The notes beneath the pieces were generated by a model that ran no database searches, had not been told where the DNA came from, and worked only from the letters and a program-made list of their open reading frames with translations. Shown one piece after another: positions 8,027 to 16,614 of a stretch of DNA of 40,615 bases (position 1 is its first letter; each line of letters begins with the position of its first letter). The translations under genes and the position numbers were made by a program. Source of the stretch: Draconibacterium orientale (GTDB lineage: Bacteria > Bacteroidota > Bacteroidia > Bacteroidales > UBA12170); NCBI GenBank assembly GCA_020718205.1, contig DYSN01000015.1, positions 7,429 to 48,043 on the forward strand, given 5' to 3'.

Positions 8027-9889
8027 GATTGAAAATTCTGAATTCCCGCTTTTGTACTCCGGAATCATCATTTTCAAAAGGCCAACCAATCCAAAAACAT
8101 CCTGCGATGCCAGCAGTTTTTCCATTTGCTCCATTCCCAGGTCTACTTCATTCAACTCAAGTGCCGAAACCTGCGCCTTCAAAATCTTATTGTGATGGGT
8201 GGGTAAGGTAGATTCCTCGCTGGCCAACAGCTCCTCGTAAAGCTTCTCGCCCGGACGAAGGCCCGTAAATTCAATCTCGATATCTTTACCCAGTTGCAAT
8301 CCCGAAAGGCGAATCATTTGTTTGGCCAAATCAACAATTTTAACCGATTGACCCATGTCGAACACAAAAATCTCCCCCCCGTTTCCCATGCTTCCTGCTT
8401 CCAAAACCAGGCGACAAGCTTCGGGAATGGTCATAAAATAACGGGTAATATCGGGATGTGTAACAGTGACAGGACCACCCTTGGCAATTTGCTTTTCAAA
8501 GAGCGGAATCACAGAACCATTGGAGCCCAACACATTGCCAAACCGAGTGGTAATGAACTGTGTCGTGCCCTGATTGCTGCGCGATTGCACATAAATTTCG
8601 GCCATTCGCTTGCTGGCTCCCATCACATTGGTGGGATTCACCGCTTTGTCGGTAGAAATCATTACAAATTTATGTACACCGGTTCTGATGGCCAAATTAG
8701 CCAGATTTCTTGTTCCCAACACATTGACCCACACAGCTTCCAATGGATTTTTTTCCATCATGGGAACATGTTTGTAGGCCGCCGCGTGAAAAACATAATC
8801 GGGTCGAAAACGCTCAAAAATCACATTCATCCGCGCCTGATTGGTCACATCGGCCACAATATAATGGGTATTGAGATGTGGATACCGCCCGTTTTGCTGC
8901 AATTCCAAATGAAATAAAGGCGATTCGGCCTGATCGACCAAAAGCAGCTTTTGCGGCTGAAACCTACTCACCTGATTCACCAATTCGCTTCCGATACTTC
9001 CGGCAGCACCTGTTATAAGTACGGTTTTTCCACGCAAATCTACCTTCACCTGCTCCTCGTTCAACACTATTTCGTTGCGATTCAGCAAATCTTCAATTCT
9101 CACACTTCTTATTTGCTTCACGCTTAGCTCGCCATTAATCCAGGTAGTAACCGGCGGAACACTAAGCACCTCCACATCGGCTTCCATGCATAAATCTATG
9201 AGCTCCTGCTTTCGCTGAACAGGTAAGTTTTGAACTGCTAATATCAACCGTTCCACTTGTTTGTCTTTAAAAATCTGCAGTAAATCGGCCGATGGATAAA
9301 CAAGCAACCCCCCCATCCGTTTATTGGCCTTCTTAGCTGCATCGTCGATAAAACCAATGATTCTCACCTTGGAATGAGTATCGGTTTCAAGGGCTCTTTT
9401 AGTAATATCTCCGGCTTCTCCAGCGCCAAAAATCATGACGTTAACAAACCCGGAATGAGGCTTGGACAGCTCAATATAAGCTATTTTTACAAAAACCCTA
9501 TAACCCACCAAAAACATGAGCGAGGTAATGAACTCAATGATAATGATGCTATAAGGAATCAGAAAGCGCTCAAGCTCTGTTTCATACGATATGATATTCC
9601 CCAGCGAAAAAACGAAGCTTCCACCCAAAACAACCAGAAAAATACGGCTGGCATCGCGGGTGCTTGTGTACTGTATAATCCCCGAATAAAGCCTGAACAA
9701 TAAAAACCCCACGATGCGGGTGAATAAAATAATAACGAACGCCTGCCTGAAAACCTCAGTTTCGCTTTGTGGAATGTGAAAATTGAACCGCAACATATAA
9801 GCCGTAACGATACTAAACACAATAATCATTGTGTCTAAGAGAAAAACGCTCCACCGTGGAACCTGTATGTTTAATATCCGGTCTATCAT
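8000..9889 (-). CDS. CapD/FlaA1-type nucleotide-sugar 4,6-dehydratase (membrane)
   Basis: Four hydrophobic segments lie in the first ~130 residues, then a CoA-binding-like Rossmann domain (IFGAGEAGDITKRAL, ~residue 150) and an extended-SDR domain (VLITGAAGSIGSELV, ~residue 285) with the family signature STDKAVNPTNVMGASKR (~residue 410). This is the large WbpM/PglF/CapD family, which makes UDP-4-keto-6-deoxy-hexosamines for capsule, O-antigen or glycan synthesis; the exact substrate is not visible. The frame extends to a TTG at 9901, but a -7 box sits across that codon, so I choose the ATG at 9889 (MIDRILNIQVPRWSVFLLD). It stands alone, converging on the hybrid kinase with a 27-nt overlap. Confidence 0.92.
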   Translation of the reverse strand: MIDRILNIQVPRWSVFLLDTMIIVFSIVTAYMLRFNFHIPQSETEVFRQAFVIILFTRIVGFLLFRLYSGIIQYTSTRDASRIFLVVLGGSFVFSLGNIISYETELERFLIPYSIIIIEFITSLMFLVGYRVFVKIAYIELSKPHSGFVNVMIFGAGEAGDITKRALETDTHSKVRIIGFIDDAAKKANKRMGGLLVYPSADLLQIFKDKQVERLILAVQNLPVQRKQELIDLCMEADVEVLSVPPVTTWINGELSVKQIRSVRIEDLLNRNEIVLNEEQVKVDLRGKTVLITGAAGSIGSELVNQVSRFQPQKLLLVDQAESPLFHLELQQNGRYPHLNTHYIVADVTNQARMNVIFERFRPDYVFHAAAYKHVPMMEKNPLEAVWVNVLGTRNLANLAIRTGVHKFVMISTDKAVNPTNVMGASKRMAEIYVQSRSNQGTTQFITTRFGNVLGSNGSVIPLFEKQIAKGGPVTVTHPDITRYFMTIPEACRLVLEAGSMGNGGEIFVFDMGQSVKIVDLAKQMIRLSGLQLGKDIEIEFTGLRPGEKLYEELLASEESTLPTHHNKILKAQVSALELNEVDLGMEQMEKLLASQDVFGLVGLLKMMIPEYKSGNSEFSILDTVSPKR

Positions 9890-9898
9890 CTTATCTGG

Positions 9899-9927
9899 CA
9901 AATATAAAATATTTAAGCCAATGCCAA
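9899..9927 (-). promoter_or_regulatory. Promoter of the CapD-like gene
   Basis: On the minus strand a TATATTTG box (9906-9899) is preceded by TTG at 9927-9925, an 18-base spacer, slightly shorter than the usual 19-21. The predicted transcription start falls only a few bases before the ATG at 9889, giving an almost leaderless mRNA. Confidence 0.5.
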
Positions 9928-10108
9928 AAATTACCTATTCATGAAAATAACAACAATAACATGAATCTCTAAAAACCATAAAGCTCTGTTAAATTACTGG
10001 TTTTGAGTCACCGATAAAAAACTCGAAAGGAAAAAGAAAAATGTTCAGGGAATTACTGAACATGACAAAACCCACGCGCTCCGAAGCACTATCAATGCAT
10101 TTAATAAT

Positions 10109-10116
10109 TACCTTTG
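10109..10116 (+). promoter_or_regulatory. Bacteroidota -7 box for gcvT
   Basis: TACCTTTG followed by CAC is a strong TAnnTTTG match. It implies a 5' leader of about 115 nt before the ATG at 10237. No TTG is present at the ideal -33 spacing. Confidence 0.5.
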
Positions 10117-10236
10117 CACCCGAAAAACAGGTCATTTCATCATGCGTGGAATTCAGGAACAACCCATTGCGTTTAAAAGGCTTTCTGCGGAAATTACCCA
10201 AACTAACTGACAATTCCAAAACATAAAAATAAAAAC

Positions 10237-11340
10237 ATGAAAACAACAGCATTCACTTCAATTCATGAGAGCTTAGGCGCCAAAATGGTTGAATTTGCGG
10301 GATATTATATGCCCATTCAATATGAAGGTTTAAATATTGAACACGAAATCGTGAGAAACTCAGTGGGCGTATTTGATGTTTCGCATATGGGTGAATTCTG
10401 GGTTACTGGACCCAATGCACTCCCCTTTCTGCAAAAAATTACTACCAACAATGTGGCCGCTCTTACCGATGGCAAAGTGCAATACAGCTGTTTTCCCAAT
10501 GGTGAAGGCGGTATTGTGGACGATTTGTTGGTTTACCGCTTCAACAACGAAAAATACCTGCTGGTGGTGAATGCCGCCAATATTGACAAAGACTGGAACT
10601 GGTGTGTGAAACAATCAGCTGATTTTGGTTTTACGATAGGTAAAGACCTGATTAACGCTTCTGAAGGTTATGCTCAATTGGCCGTTCAAGGCCCCTTGGC
10701 TCTTAAAGCCATGCAAAAACTCACCTCAGCCAATGTTATTGATATGGAATATTACACCTTTCAGGTGATAGAGTTTGCAGGCCTTTCCGATGTACTTCTC
10801 TCCACCACCGGATATACAGGTGCCGGCGGATGCGAAATATATATTCCAAACAGCCGGGCTGCCCATTTGTGGGAAAAAGTTTTTGAAGCCGGAGAAGAAT
10901 TCGGCATTAAACCCATTGGTCTTGGAGCCCGCGATACCCTGCGTCTGGAAATGGGATTCTGTTTGTATGGCAACGATATCAACGATACCACTTCGCCCAT
11001 TGAAGCCGGCTTGGGCTGGATAACCAAATTTGTCGACGGGAAAGATTTCATCGACCGCCCGCTCATGGAAAAACAAAAAGCCGAGGGAACCACCAGAAAT
11101 TTGCGTGGATTCGAAATGATTGACCGCGGAATTCCCCGTCAGCACTACGAAATATGCGACGAAAACGGAGCCGTAATTGGTGAAGTGACCTCGGGAACCC
11201 AATCGCCCATGATGAAAACAGGCATTGGAATGGGTTATGTGGATGCCGCACACTCTAAAATTAGAAGCGAGATTTATATTCAAATTCGTGGTAAACTTTT
11301 AAAAGCCAAAATTGTAAAACTCCCCATTTACAAGGCTTAG
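10237..11340 (+). CDS. gcvT: Aminomethyltransferase (glycine cleavage system T protein)
   Basis: A 367-residue protein, matching the ~364 residues of E. coli GcvT and collinear throughout: [10 protein letters not shown] near the N-terminus, [60 protein letters not shown] and a C-terminal barrel ([16 protein letters not shown]). GcvT transfers the methylene group from the aminomethyl-lipoyl H protein to tetrahydrofolate and releases ammonia. gcvP and gcvH are not adjacent, so the gene is a stand-alone unit with its own promoter and a shared terminator. Confidence 0.97.
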   Translation: MKTTAFTSIHESLGAKMVEFAGYYMPIQYEGLNIEHEIVRNSVGVFDVSHMGEFWVTGPNALPFLQKITTNNVAALTDGKVQYSCFPNGEGGIVDDLLVYRFNNEKYLLVVNAANIDKDWNWCVKQSADFGFTIGKDLINASEGYAQLAVQGPLALKAMQKLTSANVIDMEYYTFQVIEFAGLSDVLLSTTGYTGAGGCEIYIPNSRAAHLWEKVFEAGEEFGIKPIGLGARDTLRLEMGFCLYGNDINDTTSPIEAGLGWITKFVDGKDFIDRPLMEKQKAEGTTRNLRGFEMIDRGIPRQHYEICDENGAVIGEVTSGTQSPMMKTGIGMGYVDAAHSKIRSEIYIQIRGKLLKAKIVKLPIYKA

Positions 11341-11363
11341 GTAATATCCACTCCCAAAAAAAC

Positions 11364-11400
11364 AAAACCGATTTCCCCACATGAGGAAATCGGTTTTTTT
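11364..11400. terminator. Bidirectional terminator between gcvT and nusB
   Basis: A perfect 13-bp stem (11364-11376 with 11385-11397, 8-nt loop) has a T run on the plus side and an A run on the other, so it can end both the gcvT and the convergent nusB transcripts. Confidence 0.9.
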
Positions 11401-11416
11401 ATGGGCTTCAATGGTA

Positions 11417-12379
11417 TTAGTCGACCAAACCCCTGCCCAATTTGCTTATTTTTCCTTCGGCTTTTAAATCGGCAATGATATGGTCTAAAATTCCGTTGAT
11501 AAACTGCTTGCTTTTGGGGGTGCTGAAATACTTACTCAGGTCGATATATTCGTTCATGGAGACTTTAATGGGAATAATGGGCATTTCGAGCACTTCCGCC
11601 AGGGTCATGTGAATGAGAATTCGGTCAATGGCTGCCAGACGGTCAATTTCCCAATTGGTAATCTTGGGTTTTATAAGCTCGTCGTATTCAGCTCGTTTCG
11701 ACAACACAATTTTATACAAATCGCTTGCAAAGGCTCTGTCCTGGCTGGCTTCGTCGGTTGCATCGTCTTTAAAGAGTGGGGGAAACGGACGATCGGCTTC
11801 CCATTTTTCCTTATAGGAGCTCAAAATCATTAAAACTACTTCGGCCGAGAGATTATAATCGTCGTCCCAATGCAGATTTTTCTCAGCAAATAAGGCATGA
11901 AGGCTCTCATGGGGTAAAATAATATCTTCGAATATGGCAAGAACAAAATCCTTATCTTGTTTATAACTGGCGGTTGTGGCCGACATATACGACTTATAAA
12001 TATCAGAACCGGTAACATTTAGAAATACTTTGCGAATCATATCGGGCTCGGTACTCCAATTGATGGCCAGATTTTTGGCCCGACGCTTATAATCCTTATT
12101 ATTCGCAATTTGATGAAGCAGGGTATTGTCGAGAAAGCGGGTGCTGGGATTCAGATCTTCCACTGTGGGCAAATGTTTCAGCTTGGCTTCTTCAATTCTT
12201 TTCTCCGCAAAATCGCGCAATTCGAGAACAAAGCTAAGCTGATAAATGGCCAAATCGTATATCTTATCAAATTTCTCCATCAACTGCTTCTGACCTTGAT
12301 AAATATCGGTTTGTTCCGATTGAATGGCAGCGTAGAGAGCCTGTAATACTTTGATTCTGATATGTCTTCTGTTAAGCAT
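11417..12379 (-). CDS. nusB: Transcription antitermination factor NusB (long Bacteroidota form)
   Basis: A 320-residue protein starting MLNRRHIRIKVLQALYA. The NusB fold is recognisable in the C-terminal third (WEIDRLAAIDRILIHMTLAE, then PIKVSMNEYIDLSKYFST and KQFINGILDHI). It is about twice the size of the ~140-residue E. coli NusB because of a long N-terminal helical region, which is usual for Bacteroidota. NusB with NusE binds boxA RNA and supports rRNA transcription. It is transcribed alone from a -7 box near 12413 and ends at the bidirectional terminator shared with gcvT. Confidence 0.95.
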   Translation of the reverse strand: MLNRRHIRIKVLQALYAAIQSEQTDIYQGQKQLMEKFDKIYDLAIYQLSFVLELRDFAEKRIEEAKLKHLPTVEDLNPSTRFLDNTLLHQIANNKDYKRRAKNLAINWSTEPDMIRKVFLNVTGSDIYKSYMSATTASYKQDKDFVLAIFEDIILPHESLHALFAEKNLHWDDDYNLSAEVVLMILSSYKEKWEADRPFPPLFKDDATDEASQDRAFASDLYKIVLSKRAEYDELIKPKITNWEIDRLAAIDRILIHMTLAEVLEMPIIPIKVSMNEYIDLSKYFSTPKSKQFINGILDHIIADLKAEGKISKLGRGLVD

Positions 12380-12412
12380 ATATGGTTTCTATGTTAAGAA
12401 CTATTGCGGGTG

Positions 12413-12420
12413 CAAAATTA
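12413..12420 (-). promoter_or_regulatory. Bacteroidota -7 box for nusB
   Basis: TAATTTTG on the minus strand, followed by CACCCGC, 33 bases upstream of the ATG at 12379. The -33 element is not clear. Confidence 0.45.
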
Positions 12421-12527
12421 CCCATTTTTTTCGAAATCCATAGGTTTATTTTATATAGCACCATCAAATTGACTCAAAGCCATGATTCTTAATCGCAGAA
12501 TAGCGGATGGAAGAATTTAGCTTATTT

Positions 12528-13775
12528 CTATTCAAGCAGCCATTTCCAGATGGGTTTTACTTTCAAAACCACACCATCATATACCAATTCACCTTCTTCT
12601 TCTTCAGTGAGTATGAGGCCCGTGGCGAGTTGATGAAATTTCACCGCATCTAAGAGACCACTAACTTCCCGTTCACGGGTTTTCACATTGTCTAAACTTG
12701 TAACTACCTGAATGGCTTCTGTAACCTTCCCTCTTTCGGTAATTAGAAAATCACATTCCTTTTGCTCCTTGTGATAAAAAAGCTCATGCCGCCGCCGTTT
12801 CAACTCAAGAAAAACCGTGTTTTCAAGAAATCTTCCCCTATCCTCCGAAAACCTAAAACTGATATTCTGCGACATAGCGTTATCAATAAAATAGATTCTT
12901 TTAGGATTTACCACCTGCTTCTTTAACGAGTAGTCAAACTTCGAAAGCTGAAAAACCAAATAGGTGTCTTCGAAATAAGAAACATAGTTCTTAACCGTCT
13001 GCCCATGTTTAACATTTAAAATGGCCGCCAGCTTTGAATAGCTGATGGGTTTCCCAACATTCCCCGCCAGATAAAATCCCAATTCACGCAATGCTACATC
13101 GTTTACAATTTTATTTCTGACCACAATATCTCTATATAATATACTGCTATACAACGATTTAAGCTGTTCAGCATTATTGGTTTCAAGATATTCGGGGAAT
13201 CCGCCTTCTGTCAGGAAATTTTGAAACGCCGACTGAAGTTTTGCTTTGCCAAGGGTGGTAAAAAAATCTTCTGAAACATACTCAATTTTTTTGAACGCCA
13301 GATATTCAACAAACGAGAATGGATATAAGGTTGCCTGTATATGTCTGCCCGTAAGATGGGTTCCCGGTTCTTTACTCAATAAATTGGCATTTGAACCCGT
13401 GATGTATATTTTGTTCCCTTCATTGTAAAGCCTTCGCACAAAATTTTCCCAGTTCTTAATGTTTTGAATCTGATCAAAATAGAAGTGATTCTGAACGCCA
13501 TAGAGTTCTACAAACGATTCATAAAGTAACTGAAAATCATCGACAGTAAAATGCAGCAACCTCTCATCATCAAAATTTAAATAGTAGTCATTTTGATTGT
13601 TTATTTGACGTATCTGATCGAGCAATGTCGACTTTCCACATCGCCGGATACCTGACAATACCACAATTTGCGGAAGATGGGATATGAAATCGAAATCAGT
13701 CCTGGGGATTAACCTCGTATTGGGCTTCTGCTTATTTTGCTGAACAATGATTTCTTTTAAAATATGTTTCTGCAT
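12528..13775 (-). CDS. AAA_14/DUF4143 family ATPase with altered Walker B
   Basis: A 415-residue protein. The AAA_14 domain has Walker A GIRRCGKST (residues 42-50), and the sensor-like strand YITGSNANLLSKE is followed by the conserved HLTGRH. The C-terminal DUF4143 region (from ~residue 210) has winged-helix (ISYSKLAAIL) and nuclease-like parts (ENTVFLELKRR, CDFLI, EAIQV). The Walker B motif reads FYFDQIQN (residues 98-105): the usual catalytic glutamate after the aspartate is Gln102 (codon CAG), so hydrolysis may be impaired. The family is widespread and of unknown function. The gene is monocistronic, behind a palindrome, a -7 box and a 33-bp tandem repeat. Confidence 0.9.
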   Translation of the reverse strand: MQKHILKEIIVQQNKQKPNTRLIPRTDFDFISHLPQIVVLSGIRRCGKSTLLDQIRQINNQNDYYLNFDDERLLHFTVDDFQLLYESFVELYGVQNHFYFDQIQNIKNWENFVRRLYNEGNKIYITGSNANLLSKEPGTHLTGRHIQATLYPFSFVEYLAFKKIEYVSEDFFTTLGKAKLQSAFQNFLTEGGFPEYLETNNAEQLKSLYSSILYRDIVVRNKIVNDVALRELGFYLAGNVGKPISYSKLAAILNVKHGQTVKNYVSYFEDTYLVFQLSKFDYSLKKQVVNPKRIYFIDNAMSQNISFRFSEDRGRFLENTVFLELKRRRHELFYHKEQKECDFLITERGKVTEAIQVVTSLDNVKTREREVSGLLDAVKFHQLATGLILTEEEEGELVYDGVVLKVKPIWKWLLE

Positions 13776-13783
13776 TTTTTAAA

Positions 13784-13800
13784 GTGTTGTTTTTCAACAC
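13784..13800. promoter_or_regulatory. Palindrome at the ATPase 5' end (candidate operator)
   Basis: GTGTTG, TTTTT, CAACAC form perfect 6-bp arms around a 5-base loop. It abuts the -7 box (13807-13800) and ends 8 bases before the ATG at 13775, so it covers the predicted transcription start. A role as operator or leader hairpin is inferred from position. Confidence 0.4.
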
Positions 13801-13807
13801 AAAAATA
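13800..13807 (-). promoter_or_regulatory. Bacteroidota -7 box for the ATPase gene
   Basis: TATTTTTG on the minus strand, 24 bases before the ATG at 13775 and touching the palindrome. Confidence 0.4.
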
Positions 13808-13819
13808 TATAAAATATCA

Positions 13820-13918
13820 ATAGTCTTCATTGGCAATGCAGAATTTTATCAAATAGTCTTCATTGGTAATGAATGGTTTTATAAAATAGTCTTCATTGGC
13901 AATGAATGAAATGACTAC
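13820..13918. repeat. 33-bp direct tandem repeat, three units
   Basis: Units start at 13820, 13853 and 13886, exactly 33 bases apart. Each begins with the same 19-base core (ATAGTCTTCATTGG, C or T, AATG), which contains the inverted repeat TTCATT/AATGAA in units 2 and 3. Units 1 and 2 also share the TTTTAT part of the second half; unit 3 diverges after the core. It lies directly upstream of the ATPase promoter. Confidence 0.85.
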
Positions 13919-14121
13919 AAAATAACCGGCAACTCGCATCGTGCAGACAAATCCAGCAACAGAACCACCGTATTTCCATCATTAAAAACTCAAAAAAACA
14001 GAAACCCAAACCCCATAAACATAGATTCAATTAAACGATTCCATCAGTCCCCGCTTTTTAAATCAACTATAAATTATGACTCCCTGAACTGTGAATTCAA
14101 TAACAAAATATAAAAAAGCGG

Positions 14122-14129
14122 TATTTTTG
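14122..14129 (+). promoter_or_regulatory. Bacteroidota -7 box for the hydrogenase-associated cluster
   Basis: TATTTTTG followed by CAC, 20 bases before the ATG at 14150. The promoter appears intact although the genes it serves are damaged. Confidence 0.45.
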
Positions 14130-14149
14130 CACTTCAAACCGACCAAAAA

Positions 14150-14494
14150 ATGTTGACAATAGAAAACCTGCTCTTAAAACTCGATGCCACTCTGTTCACT
14201 TGTGACCCAAAAGCCATCATTCCCTCAGTTGCCTTTGCTTCTGATCTCATGAGCGATGTGCTCACACTCGAAAACCAAACGCCGCTTCTCATCACCGGAC
14301 TGGCCAATGTGCAATGCATCAGAACCGCCGAAATGGCCGACATCAGCATGATAGTGGTGGCTCGTGGCAAACAAATTACCCCCGAAATGACTCATATGGC
14401 CGAATCTTGCGGCATCAACTTGCTGTAATCCCCATTTTCCATTTTCAGAATCTGCGGAATTCTTTAAAACGAAGGAATTAAACCAATATACTAG
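14150..14494 (+). pseudogene. DRTGG-domain protein, first copy (two in-frame stops)
   Basis: The open part (14150-14428, 92 residues) is a DRTGG/HPr-kinase-N-like domain: ASDLMSDVL, then LANVQCIRTAEMADISMIVV and ITPEMTHMAESCGINLL. It stops at TAA 14426-14428, but the same frame continues with SPFSIFRICGIL, a second TAA at 14465-14467, then NEGIKPIY and TAG at 14492. Read through, this is the family C-terminus (F-x-x-CGILY-x-x-G pattern, with the second TAA at the tyrosine position) and gives ~114 residues, the expected length. It is the first gene of the cluster, with a -7 box upstream. A shortened functional protein is possible but less likely given the state of its neighbours. Confidence 0.7.
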
Positions 14495-14497
14495 GCC

Positions 14498-14965
14498 ATG
14501 GAAATGTACTAGCTGAATTATAAAATCATCGATGGCGATTTCAGCAATGCCGGAAATGCCGGCAGCGATATTAAAAAAAACCTGAAAATGCCGGGTTTGG
14601 ACCCTGCATTTATCAAGCGGGTTGTGGTTTCCATTTACGAAGCGGAAGTGAATATGATTGCTCATGCCAACGGGGGGAATATTGTTGTTACAGTGGACGA
14701 AGAAAAAATAGTGGCCGTTTTCAACGATGTGGATCCTGGTATTCCCGATATCAACTTAGCCATGCAGAAGGGTTTCTCAACGGCCTCCGACGAGGTTCGC
14801 CAACCGGGATTTGGAGCCGCAATGGGTCTTCCGAATATTCAAAAAAATTCGGATAAATTATTGATTACCACCGAAGTTGGGAAAGAAACGCAGGTAACCA
14901 TCATCTCTTATTTTACAAACCAAACTGATGAACTATGCCAGCCGACCCCTTTTTTCATGCCATAG
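14498..14965 (+). pseudogene. Anti-sigma-factor-like ATPase (RsbW/SpoIIAB type), in-frame stop and altered glycine boxes
   Basis: From ATG 14498 the frame reads MEMY, TAG (14510-14512), then LNYKIIDGDFSNAGNAGSDI and on into a GHKL ATPase. The family N-terminus (Y-x-I-x-GGDF-x-x-AG) lies after the stop, so translation from the natural start is blocked; the first ATG after it (14588) would remove ~30 residues. The N box is present (YEAEVNMIAHANGG). The G1 box reads DVDPGIPD where the family has D-x-GPGIPD, and the G2 loop reads GFGAAMGLPN where GFGAGMGLPN is usual. Both lost glycines contact nucleotide. The 3' end overlaps the next gene by 31 nt. Confidence 0.75.
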
Positions 14966-16287
14966 CCATTGACGAAGACATTTGTATTGGTTGCTCACAT
15001 TGCGTAAAAGCCTGCCCCACAGAAGCCTTGAGAGTTTGGAACGGGAAAGCCACCCTCGACGAAACCAAATGTGTGGATTGTGGCGATTGCTACAGAGTTT
15101 GTCCGGTAAAAGCCATTTATGTGGCTGAGAAAAAAAAACAAATCATCTCGCCCACCCATTGGAATGTGGCACTGGTTCCCGCTGTTTTTTTCGGTCAATT
15201 TCACTATGGAAAAAGCCGAAACTCCATATGCGATGCTATTTAGAAAGCTGGATTTCAACAAATTGTGGAAGTGGAATAAAGTGTGGAAGCGCTATCATCA
15301 GAAATTGAAATGTACCTGAAGCAGCATCAGGGTCAGAAGAATATTTCGTCGTATTGTCCTGCTGTTATCCGGCTCTTCCAAACCCGCTATCCTGAACTCA
15401 TTCCCACCCTTGTACATCTAAAATCGCCAGTGGAAATTACTGCTCAGGCCATTTGGCGCGATCTTCAGAAAGAAAAAGCACCCATACAGGTGCGGATATT
15501 TTACGTTACTCCCTGCGCCGTAAAATTGGTCGCCATACAAAATCAGACGAAATCTGAGAATTTTCACATTTCGGGAACCATTAACATGAATACTTTCTAC
15601 AACTTAATCAATGGCATTCTAAAGCGCAACGAAGCAAACCCCACTCACAGTTGTGAAGATGGTTTGAGTGCAAAAAGCGTTGGCCGGAGTCTTAGGGGTG
15701 GCGAAGGAAATCACTTGCCATCAACCAGCCTCAGCATCGATGGGATGCAGCATTGTATTGAGTTTCTTGACAATATGGATAAGGAAAATTTCAGAGAAAT
15801 AGATTTTCTCGAAATGAAAGCCTGCGATCAGGGTTGCGCCGGTGGAATTCTCAATCCACAAAACCGCTTTCTAGGTGTCGAAAGTATGAAAAAACGCATA
15901 ATAGCCAATGAGCATCAGAATAAACCGTTTCACGATGTAATCTTTCAAAAAAGCGATTTCGAATGACCCCCAATCCCCGATAAATCGGTGTTAACACTGG
16001 ATAAAAATCCAGCCATATCGCTGAAAATGATGAACAAAACCCAGCGGCTCATGTGCTATTTACCTGGTTTTGATTGTGGTGCCTGCGGTGCTCCAACCTG
16101 CAAATCGCTGGCCGAAGATGTGGCCAAGGGAAATGCCATTTTATCGCATTGCGTTTTTATGCAGCGACAAATGGAAAAACACCACAGCCTGAGTCCGGAA
16201 CATGCGTTCAACTTTATAGAAAGCATTTGGGGGAAAGACAGATTAGATAAAAAATGTGATAAAAAAGGAGCCATAAATGACTATTAA
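14935..16287 (+). pseudogene. [FeFe]-hydrogenase-like iron-sulfur protein (hydrogenase-cluster accessory), three in-frame stops
   Basis: One frame of 451 codons is interrupted by TAG 15241, TAA 15277 and TGA 15964 without net loss of frame. Segment 1 has two 4Fe-4S motifs (CIGCSHCVKACP, CVDCGDCYRVCP) and VALVPAVFFGQF. Segment 2 has the Fe-hydrogenase C-terminal-domain landmarks ISSYCPAVIRLF, YVTPCAVKL and ACDQGCAGGIL. Segment 3 has a closing Fe-S motif LPGFDCGACGAPTCKSLAED. Read through, length and domain order match the accessory protein encoded in [FeFe]-hydrogenase operons of Clostridia and relatives; it is not the catalytic HydA. It overlaps the second DRTGG gene by 11 nt. Separate translation of the pieces is the alternative but would split the domain. 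Confidence 0.85.
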
Positions 16288-16614
16288 TGAACTAGTAAAA
16301 GAGTTAAAGCTGACAGTTTTTGCAGGTGAGCAGGGGCTGAATAAAAATATTTCTTCGGCCTATTGTTCCGACCTTTTGAGCGATGTGATGGTTAATGCTC
16401 AGGAAAACAATATCCGGATTACGCTTCAAACCCACAAAAATGCTGTGGCAGTAGCTGTTCTCAAGGACTTGTCGGGCCAAATACTGGCAACAATCACCAG
16501 CCCAATGCCGACGCCATAGAAGCTGCCAACGAAGAAGGAATTCCCCTCTTAGGCACCGAAAAATCTACCTTCGAAATCTGCGGTATACTCTACCCCTTAC
16601 TGTGGAACAAATAA
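16277..16614 (+). pseudogene. DRTGG-domain protein, second copy (frameshifted)
   Basis: The first ~70 codons encode a DRTGG domain (MTINELVKELKLTVFAGEQG, then YCSDLLSDVMVNAQ and HKNAVAVAVLKDLSGQIL). Near 16481-16492 the family frame moves: the original frame runs to TAG at 16517, while the expected C-terminus (NNHQPNADAIEAANEEGIPL, then LGTEKSTFEICGILY and TAA 16612) is in another frame. Adding one base in the CTGGCAACAATC stretch joins the halves into a 112-residue protein of normal family length. This is a one-base deletion. It overlaps the hydrogenase-like gene upstream and the PHP gene downstream. Confidence 0.8.

Larger units (their letters stand above)
9890..10236. other. Divergent intergenic region between the CapD-like gene and gcvT
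   Basis: This 347-base gap holds the CapD promoter on its left and a -7 box for gcvT near 10109. The predicted gcvT leader is ~115 nt. I see no convincing gene: the 61-codon frame at 10041-10226 spans the promoter and has no recognisable protein features. No riboswitch could be identified by eye. Confidence 0.5.
13776..14149. other. Divergent intergenic region between the ATPase and the DRTGG cluster
   Basis: This 374-base AT-rich gap holds, from left to right, a 17-base palindrome and a -7 box for the ATPase gene, a 33-bp tandem repeat, an unremarkable stretch (about 13920-14120), and a -7 box for the cluster to the right. No gene is seen in it. Confidence 0.6.

Noticed and set aside
8294-8917. 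207-codon frame on the plus strand
   Set aside because: It is entirely antisense to the CapD-like gene, whose frame contains clear family motifs; the antisense product has no recognisable features.
10041-10226. 61-codon frame upstream of gcvT
   Set aside because: It covers the -7 box assigned to gcvT, shows no protein family features, and the segment looks like leader sequence.
10117-10236. Glycine riboswitch in the gcvT leader
   Set aside because: The ~115-nt leader is short for a tandem glycine aptamer and no conserved aptamer core could be recognised by eye.
13820-13918. Possible short CRISPR array
   Set aside because: The 19-base core is followed by only 14 bases that are partly shared between units; there are no spacer-sized unique sequences and no cas genes.
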